Made by a program: the position numbers and the translations under genes. Below the pieces are notes generated by a model. That model was not told where the DNA came from, ran no database searches, and saw only the letters and a list, made by a program, of their open reading frames with translations. 64,000 bases of DNA from contig NC_052486.1 of NCBI RefSeq assembly GCF_009730915.1, positions 22,411,589 to 22,475,588 on the forward strand, in the 5' to 3' direction. The first letter of the stretch is position 1; the number at the start of each line of letters is the position of its first letter. Below are positions 19,750 to 33,760 of the stretch, one piece after another. Source of the DNA: Dioscorea cayenensis subsp. rotundata (taxonomy: Eukaryota; Streptophyta; Magnoliopsida; Dioscoreales; Dioscoreaceae).

Positions 19750-22700
19750 TTCGTATTTAGGATTTTAAAAATTTATAATTATTTTGGGTATGTTTTTGCA
19801 TATATATATATATATATAATTTCCAAATATCAATGCATTTGAATAAAACATAGGACAGATTTTTATTTTAATAGATATATAATTTTTTTTAAAAATGGAT
19901 GGATTTAAATTTTCGACCTCTAAAAATTGAGATGAGAATGAAATACCAACTGCTATATTGTAAGAGTAGTATAATAATATTTCTCTAATGCATTGAATAT
20001 ATAACTTATTGCATTGAGGTAAATTAAATGGATAAGTAATTTGGATGGTTTTATTATAGTTAATTTTCGGATATTGTACCTCACCCATTGGTGAAAGTCT
20101 TTTTGCTCTTTGTGTGTTGTTGTTGTCTCGTTGTTCTTTATTTTTCGTGTTGGTAATGTTTTCTTTTCCGTTTAATAAAAGTTGTGATTTATCCATTTTA
20201 TTCTAAAAAAAATCATGTATTAATATAAGTAAAATAACTCGGCCTAATTTTATCAATTTTGATTTTTATAATTTGATGATTTTTATAATTTGATCAAGCA
20301 TAATCCATATAATGATGAAATAGATAAAATAAGCCATTCTAATTTTTTTAAAACTAATTTTTAAGCTCTGATGTTTACAGTCAATAAACTAAATGTTTAT
20401 ATTTAATATGGTTGCTAAATTAAGCTCAAAATAAATAAATAAATTTTTAAAATTCTTACATAAAAATAAATGTACAAGCATTTAGAGAAGTGTACAAAAA
20501 AACACCCAATTATTTTAACTTAACCTCTTTCCCACAAATTCACATTTTATAACATGATATATATATATACACTCATACACAAATTATGCTCATAATTAAG
20601 AAAAAAAAAAATCAAAGAACACTTTGTGTGGTTACATTAATTTGCCACACAAAGAATAGTGATTTGAGGAGAAAAATAAATAAATAAATAAATAAATAAA
20701 TACAGAGTCAACTTAATGAGCTCCAAGAGATAGAAACTTTAAGTTTCTTTCATGAATAGGAAAGCACTTATCCTGGTTTAACATAAGAAGAGAAGGAATC
20801 CTTAAAGAAAAAGAGGATTCTTTGGTCTGAAACACCAAAAGATAAAACCTATTCAATGTTCCATGTTCAATGTTCTATGCTCTTTTAATTTTTATGATAA
20901 AATAAGAAACAAATCATTCACAAATTCTCAATGCCATGAGCGGTGGTGCCTGATCATTTTCTTAATAATAATAATGATAATAATAATAGTTTATGAAAAG
21001 TTGGATGAGTGTTGTTATTGTTGTTGTTGAAGAAACATGCATTGAGGGGGTGAAGAAGGAGAGGAATTGAATGAGAGAAAAGAAAAGGACAAATAGCTTT
21101 ACAGCATATTAATAGATGGTTAAGATTATGGCTTGATATTGCTGGAAATCCATACATTCCAGTTGCACAACTTGCCTTTCAATAGTGTCTCAAACAATAT
21201 ATATATATATATATAACATGAAAAATAAATAATACAAACCATAGCGGCAACAACAACAATTAGGACCACAATGAGTTAGTTCTAATTATTTGGAGTTAAC
21301 TAGAGACTCACTATATATTAATCCTTCTATTTTAACATTGTTCTATCAAGGACCGAAAGATTATATAAATATAAATGAAGTTCACATTAATATTTTTTAG
21401 AGGTACTATTTTTTTTTTATATAACTTTTGATTTGAAAAACTTATATATATATATATATATATATTTTATAAGAGTGATTATTTTTAATCAATGTTTATC
21501 TAATTTGTTAGTAACTGATGCTACTCTTACTATATTTTGTGTATTATTTATTTTTAATATGACTTTCTACTTATATAATAGATTTATATTTTCAAAATAT
21601 GTTATCAATGTATGTAGAGATGTTCATGCAACGTCCCATAGAAAACAGGATATTTAAAAAATATAAGAAGTTATTTTTTAAGCGAGTTAAATGTTTCACT
21701 CCAATAATGCATGGTTAAATAAATCACAATGCTTGTCTTATTCTTTAACTTTACTTTGATATTCTCTCTAAATATATATGTATATATATATATCTTTTTT
21801 ATTTAGACATTTCTTTACATAACAAGTACCTAATTAATCAAGTACAAAAATAATCAGAGGAAACCCCCTTCATCAATGCAATGCAATGCAAGAGGAAAAC
21901 ACCAAATTAAACAAAAAAACCAAGGATTGTGCAACCTGTCTTTGCATGTGATCTCTCATCTCAAAAATCATAGTCCTTACCATCATCAATACATTAATAG
22001 CTTTTGCATTGGATCTCTGTCTAATATCTTGCTTCTTTTTTTATTGTTAGTACATACAATATAGACGACATAGTTTATTTATTTATTTATTATCTTACTT
22101 TGCCAATAAATTTTAGTCAAATAATAATGGAGAAAAATAACAGTACTACCCACTATACAAAATAATCATTAATTAATTTATATAAAAATTATATTTTTTT
22201 CTATATAACTTTGTAAAACACTTTTACTTATTTTTTAATACTAAACCACAAGCACCCAATTTAAAATTAATTAATAGTCAGGGATGTGCACTAATGTAGC
22301 CCGCATCCGTAAACTCAATAACATTATATCCTTACTTTGCGTGAATTTCGATCATGAATCTCTTCCAAAACGGAAACCTTATATATCTGTATGATTAAAA
22401 ATCAACCTTAAAAAATTTTATATAAAAACATTTGTGAAGGCTAATTTGTTCATTTTATAAATCTTAAACCAATATAAAAAAAAACAACAACAACAAAAAT
22501 GAGCTCTGATGGTGGGTAGACAAAGAAAAACCTCATAATAATTATGTTATAAAGTTTGGTAATATAAATCAAAATTAAGTTAAGTGCACCCGAAAATGAT
22601 ACCCAATGGTGTAACTCACAGTGGGTGGGGACCACAAAAGGAAGAGATCACATGAATGGTAAACGTGGGTGAGTGAACTCGTAGGTGCTGGAAAGCGTGG

Positions 22701-23519
22701 AGGCAAACACGCTCATATGAATCTCGTCACGTGCCCGCCATGTGATCCCACAAAGAACAAAAAGATCTCATCACTGCCGCCATCCACGGCACCGCTGCCT
22801 ACGCTTCCAATTTGTAGTACTTTTTGGTTTTATTTTTGCATATACTTCCCTACAACTTTTAATAATTATGAATTTTATTTTTCCCTTCATTTATTTATAC
22901 TAATAAAAATACTCTATTAAATACAGGGGAATTTTACATATGCATCCACATAAAAAGTGTGTATTTGAACATGTGTAAAAAAAAAATGGCACTTTTCAAA
23001 CAAGATTTATATTGATATTTTATGTAGGGACTATAAGCAAATAGTTGTGTTTTTATGATGGTAATGTGCAAATATCAACTTTATACAAGTGTACATCAGG
23101 TTGTTAGCCTCATAAATGATAATGAACCAAGCTTGACCAGGTCGTGGTCCAGCAGAGTTTGTAGCCAAGCTGGTGTAATTATACAGTTTTGACAGGGTAT
23201 ATATGCAAAAATATATGCATGTTTATTTGCAAACAATTTACAATATGGAACGTCAATCCATTCAGTAATTGAAAGTTATATTACATCTCAACTCTTTGTC
23301 AGACTATTCAAAAGATAAGGACCAAATTACATCCAATTCAAACTGATTCAAAGATTTTTCTTAAACCAAAACAAAAAAACAAAAACAAAAACATCAACTG
23401 AAACCACAGTGCTGAACACTCCCAATTGGTTCAGTTCAACTCAACTGAAACAGTGAAACAGCATCACTGAATTCCCAGTGTTGCACATGGAAGAAGACCC
23501 AACAATAACTACAGATGCA
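19750..23519. other. AT-rich spacer between cyclin and GATA genes
   Basis: No gene could be supported. Several AT dinucleotide tracts are present (near 19,800, 21,200, 21,450 and 21,780). A GC-richer patch at 22,640-22,800 contains a CACGTG core, but the open frame across it matches nothing I know. Confidence 0.5.
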
Positions 23520-26500
23520 TCATCGCTTCTGGCCACTGATGATACTCGAAGCTGGGAAGTTTGAGAGGTTGTCTTCTCCTTCGGCAATGCCATTCATCGT
23601 CGTTTTCATTTTCCAGGGATGGTAGAGAAGTTCCGCTTCCGGGGTTGGTCCATTGCTCGGCACGTCGAATAATAAATCCTGTTCAGAGCTTATGGCCGAA
23701 AACTGTATAGGGGTGGAAGGAGATGCAAAAAGGCTTCTGGGACTGAAGCAATCGACTTCATTATCGACAAATTCATCAATGTAGGAGACAGCTTTAGAGT
23801 TTGTATCGTTGTTGTTCCGATTTGGCGGCTTTGCTGATGCTACATTCACAACACCGGCTTTGCTTATTCTTTTAGGACTTCTCATGACACCATTTGTATC
23901 TGAAATTTCACATTATGAGAGACCGCATCGATAATTCTATTTGCATAGTAGAAGAAAATGAACACCGACCTCGGGATTTCTGGTTAGCACTATCACAGAG
24001 CCTTTTGAGGGGAGTCAAGCTGGAATTTGCGACAACGCTTGGCGTGTTTATTGTTTCCTTTCCTCTAGTTTTATGTTGTATTTCCTGATATCAAATGAAC
24101 GCAAAAAATTAGCCAGATAGTAGTACTTCATTATAATAATTCAATCACGAAAAGAATTCAAAATTTCATAAAAAATTTCATTCAAATCTCATACCTGTAG
24201 TTCTTTACGATTTTCTACCCATTTGGTTTTATTCAAATTAAGCAAAACAAGTCTCTTTAAAGTTCTACACTCATCAGCCTTCACTCCCAGCAAAGAGAGA
24301 TCGAAAACTCCTTCACGAAAGTAACTGTTGGTAGTAAGAGAAGTTCTCGATGAATTGTGAACTAGAAAACATCTTCTCAAGGCTGCGCAATTTAAAAAGA
24401 TTCGTGTCATTCGCCAGAAAGACAATAAAATATAAAGATCATAAGAAGCACAAACATGCCTCTCAGGTGGCTTTGCTGTATCCACAGATGGTAAATACTT
24501 CATCAGCTTCTGCCGTTCCTCTTGCGTCAAGTGTGCCATAAACACCTCAAAGTTAAAAACATCCTGCCACAACAATAAGTCATGAACAGAAGCATTTCTC
24601 CTATAAATTAAACACATACAAGTATACTAAAAAAGCAAACTCACTTTCAGATTGGAGGAACTCAAGGGCGAATCCCTATTTCTGATAAATTGTAGCATTT
24701 CATCAGATGATTTATCCCTGGGAAACACAGACACGACAAATGAGTAATGCAACATTGTGAGATACCAAAATTCCAAAAACATAATAATCATTTTGTCGGG
24801 AAGTACCTAGTTGCATGTCCCAATAACATTTGAGTTGTCGGCTTTGCATGAGAAGAACCTATTACCCTGCTCTCGCCATGCACAGGAAAAGAAGTAGAGC
24901 CTGAAAAAGTCTCACTGTGAATACAAGACTTGTTATCTGTTGGAATTGAGCTCGCCTCTGATTCCTCATCCAGAGTTTTTGAATTTGGATGCCTAATAAG
25001 TAAACCTCCATGTCCAATCTCATCGGAGCCGAAGAGAGTTTCATTTTCAAGAAGAAGATCTTCTTCGGAGGATGCAGAAAGGCAAAATGACTGTTCATGC
25101 CATATGGAGTAAAGGTCCTTAGTGAGCTTCTCAACAGGTGAGGGTTTCGGGCGAGCTACCCATGTCCTCTTCCTAGATGGAACTAGTGAATCCCACACAA
25201 TGGATTGAGCTGAACATGAAAGTTAAAACAATTGATAATTATCAGTTTTCAGGCTATAGACTTTACATCTACTTGATCAAAGTAAAATATTTCCAAATAA
25301 AAAAAAATCCTACTGCAATTGTTTGAAAATTTAGAAATGGAGCTGTCATTTATAATGTATCAAGCTGAAACTATTGAGTTTAGAGATTAGTGTCATTCAT
25401 GTTCAGATATACTCTTCTATATTGTTTTCAATCGTCATAGTGCATCTTGGAGGTAAAATTCAGTAACATATAGAATACATTTGGACAGTTTTAGTAGGAC
25501 ATAGATACAAATGAGGATTCAACACATTCATTTGGTAAAAGACAATATGTGGACATGGTCGTATCAATACACATGCATATAATAAAATACATCATTTATT
25601 TTAAAAAAATGAAATATCCTAATATAACACATTGCAACAAAACACAACAAGGGATATAGACAAAAGACCAGTATGGGCTTTTTATATATAGAAAATTCGA
25701 ATTATAAAAATTTAAAAAAAAAAACAATCCAAATTGAAAAAGATTAGATAAAATGCGAAAAATTAGGATTTAAAAAGATAAGAAAAAGATTAAAAAAATT
25801 AATGGAATTTAAAAGGATAAATGAAAACGATAAATATAATCTTTTTAGAATGGGATATCTTATCCTAATGTATCAAAGACCTCAATCAAAAAAACATAAA
25901 AGAGAATCATGTGGAAAACACGTGTCCACCACGTATCATTCATGAATGACATGAAATGAAAATACTTATTTGCATAAGTAAAATTAAATATCCTTACGTA
26001 AACTCATATCCAACATAAAATGAAGATACTCATCTAGTATATGTAAAATTAAATATCCTTATATAAACTCATATCCAATATGAAATAAAGATACCCATCT
26101 TAATATATAAATTAAATATTTTTACCTAAATTATGTAATAAGATACATAAATTATCCCCATATACATGTTAATCCTCAAAGGAAAATGCCAAGGATCAAT
26201 TTAAGGCAAAAACTAGCAACAAGTGAAGTGCAACAAGAATGTGACCACAAAATGTGCTAGTTTTCTATGAAGTTCTCGAGTATTAATTTTCAATGTATCA
26301 AATGGAAAATCTCACTTTGAAAACAAGAGTAGCGTTAGCTTAAGTTATTTTTGCAAGAGAGCATTCTTAAAGTTTACCAAATTGAACAAAAAAATTAATA
26401 ATAATGATCACGAAAGTATAGTTAACCTGTTAAATCACTAGCATCAGCAGTACCAAAATGTGCACAACTTTCTGAAAATGAAATGGCTGATCCAGAGCTT

Positions 26501-28157
26501 GATCTGTTGCTTGGATCTTCCTCACGAATCTTTTTAAAGTTCTGGTCACAACATTGCATTTCATGACCAATTTCACTTGAAGCATTCATCAGCTTTCTTC
26601 TTAGGCAGCTTCTGTTCTTTCGGTTTGAATGACACACTTTTATTAACTCTAGCAGCTTTAAATTCTTCTGAATCAGGAATAAGTTCACGAGCATGCATTG
26701 GTGTGTAGTTTAGCAGGGAACCCTTTGTTCTCCACCTCGAACCACATGCATTACATAACACTGGTTTTTCAGGTGGCCCATTTCGCCACAAAGGGGTGCC
26801 TGTTGCATTATTTATCGCCTCAGTAACAGAAACATTTTAACTGAAAACACAAATCTATGTAATGAAAAACAATGAATAACATAGCAATTATTTTACACTC
26901 ATACAAATCAACAAAAGAGAAAACATGGATTCAACAATCATCTTTTCTTATGGTTTAACAACAATGCTTTGTAGTTTTAGCATAATTAATGAATGAAGTC
27001 TCTCTATACTCAAAGCTCTTTGCATAATATATATATATATATATATGTGTGAATTATAAAAGAAGATGCATAAGCTAGATACAACCAAAGTTCTTATGTT
27101 GTAAGTACACATCTTTCATGAAGATTGAGATCAACGATGTTTTCCAATACAATAGCAAGTCCACTGTATTGAGCATTATTTTGTAATAGGCCAAAAATTT
27201 CACAGTTAAAGCTCAATAAGCAAACAAGACATCCAATACAATATATATGTGCATTCATGAATGAGTAATTGAAGTGGGCACTACTTCTAAATTAAATGAA
27301 AGCGGTTGCAATGTATCGAAACATTGCCATGGTTCACTTCAATAAAAAACCAAGCATAGGCTTGGCATGAAAATCCACATTCTATTTACTCAGACTTTGT
27401 TCTGAGTCTGAAACTTGTGAACATCCATCAGTAAGCTAAAATTACGCTTGTCAACAAACACATCCAATCTACAAATGAAAAAGAACTCATAGCTCACTGA
27501 GATTAATGAACAAGAGTTCTTGTTTGAACATTCAGTATCTGTCCAATTGGAAATTTTTGTTGGTGTCTATATTCTTCTGAAGAAATAACCATGGCATCTA
27601 GTTGAGAAATGCAACCAAAAATTATATTTCATAACATGTAAGCTCTCTGAGAACTTCTCCCAAAGTTACCAATACCAGGGAATAATTTGCTAAGAATAGA
27701 GCACAAGACTTTTTCACCAAAATATTGTCCAAGTGAGAGTTTTATTAATAGTCAACAAACATTGTCAAGAGCATTGACCATTGAAAATTCTCACTTTTCT
27801 TCCTAGAATTACCATGCCCATGCTGAGATTTAAACATAGTTTAGAGCTAGAAAATGAAAGGGAAACAAGGGAAAATTCATGAGCTAAGTCTTCTTGTTGG
27901 TGCTCTCCATTCAAACAAAACCAATTACAACAAATCCAAAAAATACCAGAAGAACATCACATCTACTTCTGCAACAGGTAACACTCAAAACTAAAGGGGG
28001 AAAAAAGGAAAGATAAAACACCACAAACACAACACACACAAATCCAAGTTAAAGCAAAGTTCTGGAACAACATAGAAGATCCAACTTCTAATTCAAAAAC
28101 CATGAAAAGGAGCTCACTTGTGACTCCACAATGGCAGCAAGGTCCCTGCTTTCCCAT
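23520..28157 (-). CDS. GATA transcription factor 26/27-like (class IV zinc finger plus ASX-type C-terminal region), two apparent frameshifts
   Basis: Eight coding exons: 28,118-28,157; 26,427-26,799; 24,807-25,209; 24,645-24,717; 24,460-24,563; 24,195-24,382; 23,970-24,084; 23,520-23,899. The start [14 protein letters not shown] joins across intron 1 to [19 protein letters not shown], giving a complete C-X2-C-X18-C-X2-C GATA finger. Later conserved blocks are [44 protein letters not shown] (ASX-homology-like) and a C-terminal [15 protein letters not shown]. The expected product is about 558 residues, a nuclear DNA-binding regulator. Two shifts break the frame: a TGA at 26,573-26,575 after KKKADECFK, and a TGA at 24,313-24,315 after FSYYQQLLS. 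Intron 5 uses a GC donor. All other junctions restore the family sequence, so this is either a recent pseudogene or a gene with sequencing indels. Confidence 0.9.
24383..24459 (-). other. GC-AG intron in the GATA gene
   Basis: The exon end GAGAG is followed by GCATGT instead of GT, and the acceptor is TTGCGCAG. The join gives [14 protein letters not shown], which matches the family. The intron is 77 bp. Confidence 0.75.
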
Positions 28158-28650
28158 GTTTCTCCCTTCCCTCAATTCCTCAAGCAAAAATTAACACAAA
28201 AAACACTCCACACACTATATAAAAAAAAAACTTTATATTTATCTATATATATAGATATATATAAAGAGCAAAATTAAAAAAACTTCTTTTAAAAATCCAC
28301 AAAATCCTTTTCTGGGTATAAGAAGGCTCTCAGAAACAGAGAACAGTGACAGGGACCACAAGGCAAGAAGCCAGAACAAAGTCCCTCTGTTTATCCAGTG
28401 CCAAACCTCCAAAAAGACAGCAAAACAGATAAGGAAAAAGATGCAGAAACAATGAAGGAATGAAGCAACAAATTTAACAAGAATAGATGAGATTGAAGAG
28501 CTGAGGATTTGCTCAAAGAAAAATGGATGTGAGAAGAAGAGCAAGAGTGGAATCAAATTGATGGCAAAGAAAAAGGAGAGGAGGTGAATAGGTGGGGGAG
28601 TCCTTCCTTCCCTTTCCTCCTTCCTTTTCTTTCTTGTTTTTATTTTTTTA
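28158..28650 (-). promoter_or_regulatory. Probable 5' leader and promoter of the GATA gene
   Basis: About 490 bp upstream of the GATA start, purine-rich or pyrimidine-rich on alternate strands, with a CTTCC-rich tract at 28,600-28,640. No TATA box stands out. A long minus-strand open frame here lacks an ATG start at its beginning. Confidence 0.35.
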
Positions 28651-29075
28651 TTATTTTATTATTTCCATCGCTCTCTCTGCCTTTTGTACTTATACCCTTA
28701 TAAATTTTTATATATTTTTCCTACAATTTAATAATAAATTTTACTAAGGGGTATGATATAAGAAAAATATATAATTATTTTCTTAAAAGTGGGATTAAAT
28801 ATTAGTCAATTATGGATGCATTCCATTGTTTATTTAATAAAATCATTTGATTTTTGGAAATTGTTTTAGGATTTATTTATTTTGTTTTACTTGTTAATCA
28901 CATAGTTTACCAACTCCCAAGGATGGATTAAGTATTGCTCCATCATGTCCTCATTCAATTATTTGTTTAATATAATTCATTGATTTTTAGAAATTATTTT
29001 TTAAGCAATATGTGTTTTTTTTTTATTTTGTTGAAAAATAGGATTAATATTAATCCTTTTAATGGATATGCACAA
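28651..29075. other. AT-rich spacer
   Basis: Nothing recognised. Confidence 0.5.
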
Positions 29076-29079
29076 ATCA

Positions 29080-29190
29080 CTTTAAGGGTGCCTAGACGAA
29101 AAGTTAATGATTCAACCCACAAGTATGGTGAGCTGAGATTCAAATCATCCTCATCAATAATAACAAAAACACCTTACTAAGATTGTCATT
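29080..29190 (+). mobile_element. Candidate tRNA-derived SINE fragment (Au/TS-like)
   Basis: GTGCCTAGACG, GTTAATG, and then a B-box-like AGATTCAAATC, followed by AACAAAAACACC, resemble in order the head of plant Au/TS-type SINEs. The copy is diverged and its tail is not defined. Confidence 0.35.
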
Positions 29191-29199
29191 TACCACAAA

Positions 29200-29293
29200 C
29201 TCGATAAGGAACCCAATCCCTCATCCCGACTAAGCCAGGGAATGGAGTCAGGGATGGAAAATCTTTTCCCTCTTTATCCCCGAATATATAATT

Positions 29294-29344
<51 letters not shown>

Positions 29345-29490
29345 GATGTATTTAATAGATGCCAAAAAAAAGGGGACAAGGAATGTCTAAACCTGGGTTC
29401 TAAGACGGGGTCAAGGATGGATTTGACAAGTCAGGGATATGATCGAGGAATACACTCGGTGAATTCCAGTCTCATTAACATCCCTGCACC
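29200..29490. repeat. Dispersed GGGA/CCCT-type repeat remnant with a 40-bp AT tract
   Basis: Sequence rich in CCCAATCCCTCATCCC-like and GGGGACAAGG-like words flanks an AT dinucleotide run at about 29,300-29,341. Repeats of this style are scattered in plant genomes; no coding capacity is seen. Confidence 0.4.
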
Positions 29491-29829
29491 CTATCTAAGA
29501 AACCCGTGCTAATAAATTAATAGGTGGTTGATTACTTTGTTCTTATTTAATATTTTATTTTTTAATTTTAAAATAATTTCAAGTAAATGAGGTATAAAAT
29601 TTAGGTCATATGTTATTTATACAATTCATTGAATTTGGACATGATTTTGAGATTCTTTTGCAATATATATTTTTTTTAAAATTTTCATGAATGAAATGTG
29701 AAAATTTTAGGTGGTATGTTATTCATACTTTTTTTTTTTCTTTAAGTAATCAAAGTAAATTATGAAGTATTTGGTATGCTATTCTTAAACCCTATTGATT
29801 TTTTTTATTTTTTTAAGTTATAATAAAAC

Positions 29830-29965
29830 AACTGTCTTCTATGGTGTATGAGTGTGGCATGTGATATCACTCGTGAGTTAATTTCTCGAACTAAGATTTA
29901 AACCCTCACTTCGCATTTCATTCGAAAGATTTATTTTTTGTGCCACTAACCATTTGAACTAAATG
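29830..29965 (-). mobile_element. Candidate tRNA-derived SINE
   Basis: On the minus strand TAGTTCAAATGGTTAGTGGC (A-box-like) is followed about 45 bases later by GGGTTTAAATCTTAG (B-box-like), the spacing and order of an internal RNA polymerase III promoter. No complete tRNA cloverleaf is present. Confidence 0.5.
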
Positions 29966-32525
29966 GTTTTGGTTATTTTTATTTTTTAACTTCTGTTGCA
30001 TTTCATCATTTATCTTAAAATAAATTTTATTTGCTATCATTTCGGCATCCATGGTGGTTTAATACATTTATTTTATCATTTATTGAAATGAAAATACCAC
30101 AAAATTGACCTTAGACTTCTCTACCTAAAATAATTTCCAGAACATATAAGGATGAGAATGTCAAAAAAAAATATTTTATTAAGACCCTGTGAAAGTTCTA
30201 AATTTGGATTAATTTGTTAAAATAAGTATAATAAAGACACCAGGTCACCCACTAAAGATATCATCCTAATTTCCTGCACAAAATCTTCATAGACACGTGT
30301 CATGCTTGAAGGCGTTGATTTTTGCATCAATAACCCTATAAAATTTCTTAATTACTTGAATATTTATAATTGCATTATTGCTCAAATACTTGGTTTTGAA
30401 TGAAGTGGTTAGAACAAAAACAAAAATGCAAGCAAAACATGATATTATTTAACTAGAGAAAATATTTATAATTGTATCTTGTCTAAATTTTGACTCAATT
30501 AGAATAAAAAAAATGTATAATTTTAGTGTTGGATTTGGATTGGGATTGAGAAAAGACATTATAAATATAAATATAGATTGATATTTAAATTAAAAAATGT
30601 TGGTTCTGAATGAAATCAAACAATGAAAATCATATCTCCCATCACCCTCACCTTTGTTTTTTATGATAATCAAACAAAACATCCACTAATTAATAAAAAA
30701 AAAATCAAAGCAGGGGATGAATGGTGATCAAACATACACTCAATTATTTATTTAGTTATTTATTTGGGAAAAATAGATTTTTAAATTTGCACTTTTGTCA
30801 TTTATTATTTTAACCTCTATGAACACTGTATTTTCCGATACTTAATTAAATAAAATTATCAAATTATCCTTAAGTTGAAAAGGATGGAAAAAAAAACATA
30901 ACATAAATATAATTATTTTTATTTATAATTAAGTTGAGTTTTAGCGATGAAGATACACATGAAGAAAAAGTATATTAATGTGGAGTATATAATTAAATAT
31001 AAAGTTTATGGTCTTAGACCAAAATTATAATGTTAATAATCTAAAAATATTAACATTAAAAAATTTTACTATGTTGATAAGAATAATTCTTATGTTTACT
31101 TTTGTAGTGGGAGGAAACTTCCATATACTTAAGCTCAAAGAATCCTCCTTGGGTTTTCAGTCAATAAATATTTAATTATTTTCTTATTATTAATGTTATA
31201 GGCTGCCATCTCTTTTTTAACCCTAGTATTTTTTTTTAAAAAAAAATTACATGATGGAATGTAATAGAGAGAGTTGGTATGTAATTTTCTCTCTGAACAA
31301 GGTATCCATATTTTTCAAAAAAAAAACATCAAAATTATAATTTACCACTAAAAAAAAATAGAAAATGGCATTTGTGAAAACATTTAATAGTGAAGAACAT
31401 GCGGATTGGGACTTGAGACAGAAGTAACCAAACCTACATTTGGTCCCTAGCTAAGATGCAATAAATTGAAGAAAAACAATAATATAAAATTTTTCTAATT
31501 TTCCTATTATTTTTAACTTTTTTATGTTTTCTTTTTTACTCAAAACCCAAACAATTTTTGCATCATTGTCCTCCCTCATTAAACAAATATTTTAAAAATA
31601 TAAATTTATAAATATATTTTTTTTTATTTTAATAATAAAATGGTAATTTTATTAAGTTTCTATTATATATGTTGGTGTCAATGAGATAGCTCATAGAAAT
31701 ATATTTTTTTTTAATTTTGCCAACGAAGTCTTAATCTATTTGCACTATATCTTTTATGTACAGGTGAAAACAAAAGATCAAATTGTTACTATATAAGATG
31801 GCAGTGTATGATAATACTTAAAAACTCTTGTATATAATGAAGAAAGTGAAAGTAATAATAATAGAGAAGATAAAAATAAATGAAGGCAAATAGAGAGAAA
31901 GATGGTTTTGTAACTTTATGGTTAACAAATTGACCTTATCTCACAAAATAGTGTCCATCTCTATCCATCCAAACAAGTAATCTAAACCTCTTTTCTTCAC
32001 TTGGGAGTTGGAATCATCAACATGACTTCTTCCACCAAAATTTTCAAAGAAAATTTAAAAGAAAGAAAAACTAAATGAGCTCAGCCTCACAGGCCACACC
32101 AAAAATTTCTAGTTTTCTAATCTTTCTCCCCATGGCCTACCTTCTGTATCTTTCCTTCTCTTGTTCATTTCTCCTCATCCACTTAACTTTCATATATATA
32201 TATATATACATATCATTTCAACTATACAAAAGCATTACCAATCTTTTTCTCTCCTTTTTTTTTTTATCGACAACAAGATAACTATATATATAATTATATA
32301 CATTGAAGAAAATAAATAGCTTAACACTTCTCTGTTAGTGTGATAACGCTTACAGAAATTTAAAAGAGTAACCGATTTCCACATATAGGTTGGTGTTATT
32401 AGCTATAATAGTGGGTTTCCCTGTAATTAAGATAGCCCAATATTAAATTGAAAAATTATTTTTTATTTATAGTTTTTTTCTGAAAAATGAATAAATTACA
32501 TTCCTTCCAAAATAAAAAAAAAAAT
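29966..32525. other. AT-rich spacer
   Basis: No gene or bounded repeat could be supported in this stretch. Confidence 0.5.
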
Positions 32526-32529
32526 TCAA

Positions 32530-33760
32530 AGGGATAGAAATACAAGAATGGAGAAACAAACAATGCAAGAAATAACAAAAACGATTCCACTAGCAGTGGA
32601 ATCAACAATGAACAAGATATCAAGGGAAGATAGAAGAAAAGAGAAGATAAACCCCATTGTAAGGGGTCCGTCGCGTTGCCAACTACTTAGAATTTGGAAT
32701 ATTTTAAGTCTTTCCAAAATCTCTCTTGGTATCAACGAGGGCCCTGAGAACTCTAGACTATATTTTACAGTCACAATGCTATCTTCAAATTTGGCTCTTT
32801 TTGCTCTGATGATACATTAAACCACAAGAGGAGCATGTGTTCAATTTCAATATAATCGTAAAATGCTAGGGAAGCTTGGAATTAAAAATGTGTGCATTTT
32901 GGTTGACCAAATATTCCAAGTAATTGTACGGACTAGAAGGTCCCTAATCTCTCTAAAGCTAAGAGGGCAAAGAATTCCTCCAAGTTCCCCATAACCCTCC
33001 AAGGAGCAAGAAAGGGGAAGAAAACATAATAGTTGATCGAAGTAGCCCCAAATTTGCTTTGCACAAGGGCATCGTAGGACCAGGTGCTTTATTGATTCAA
33101 ACGCCTAATGACAGAGCACACACGTTGTTGTCGGTAGACTATTGTCCCATGCTACCAAATTGAGCATGTTAATTTTGCGTGGACAAAGACCTTTCAAGAT
33201 GACTTGGGTCACTTGACTGTAAATACTCCTATTATTCAGAAATCTATAAAAAGATTTTACTAACAAATTTTCATTGGTTGTTAGATCCCATCTCTTTAAG
33301 TCACTAAAGTCAATTCCTTGGCTATAGACCCTAGTGAGAGTATCAAAGATCACTGGGTCATCAGCTAAAGGATCAATGTAAACAGAGTGGACAAGATCCC
33401 TAATTGAGCCCTGGGGGAGATTGGAATTCATGAAGAGTTGGGCCAAATATTAATTGCAGATCCATTTCCCCATCTGTCAAACCAGAAAGAGATCGTTATG
33501 CCATCATGAGCAACATGTGTGATACAGGCCCTAAACACATGAAGGTAACTTAGGATTCCATTTCTAAAAAAAGAATTTCTATTGGCTAGCTTTAGAAAGA
33601 GGTTCCAATATAGTCTTCCCTAGTAGTGTCTGAAGAGATTTTCCACCACCATTTTTTGAGAAGAACCTTGTTAAAGTTTTCTAGATTTAGTATCCCTTAC
33701 CCACTTTGGTCTCATGGTCTACATATTTTTTTCAACTAACTATTCAATACAGTAGGTTGT
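32530..33760 (-). mobile_element. L1-type LINE, 3' remnant with zf-RVT region
   Basis: Minus-strand fragments resemble the C-terminus of plant L1 ORF2. These include KWWWKI-like sequence near 33,650, LVKSFYRFLNNRSIYS and KGLCPRKINMLNLVAWDN near 33,250-33,150, LPTTTCVLCH ending at 33,105, and then CPCAKQIWGYF in the next stretch. This is the reverse-transcriptase zinc-binding domain. Frame changes and stops are frequent and the catalytic reverse transcriptase is absent, consistent with a 5'-truncated old copy. Confidence 0.8.

Noticed and set aside
22669..22920. 83-codon plus-strand frame in a GC-richer patch
   Set aside because: No similarity that I recognise, no splice context, and it ends in AT-rich random sequence.
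28239..28556. Hydrophobic 105-codon frame upstream of the GATA gene, possible upstream ORF
   Set aside because: Its first codon is TTG rather than ATG, and the composition is that of an AT-rich leader.
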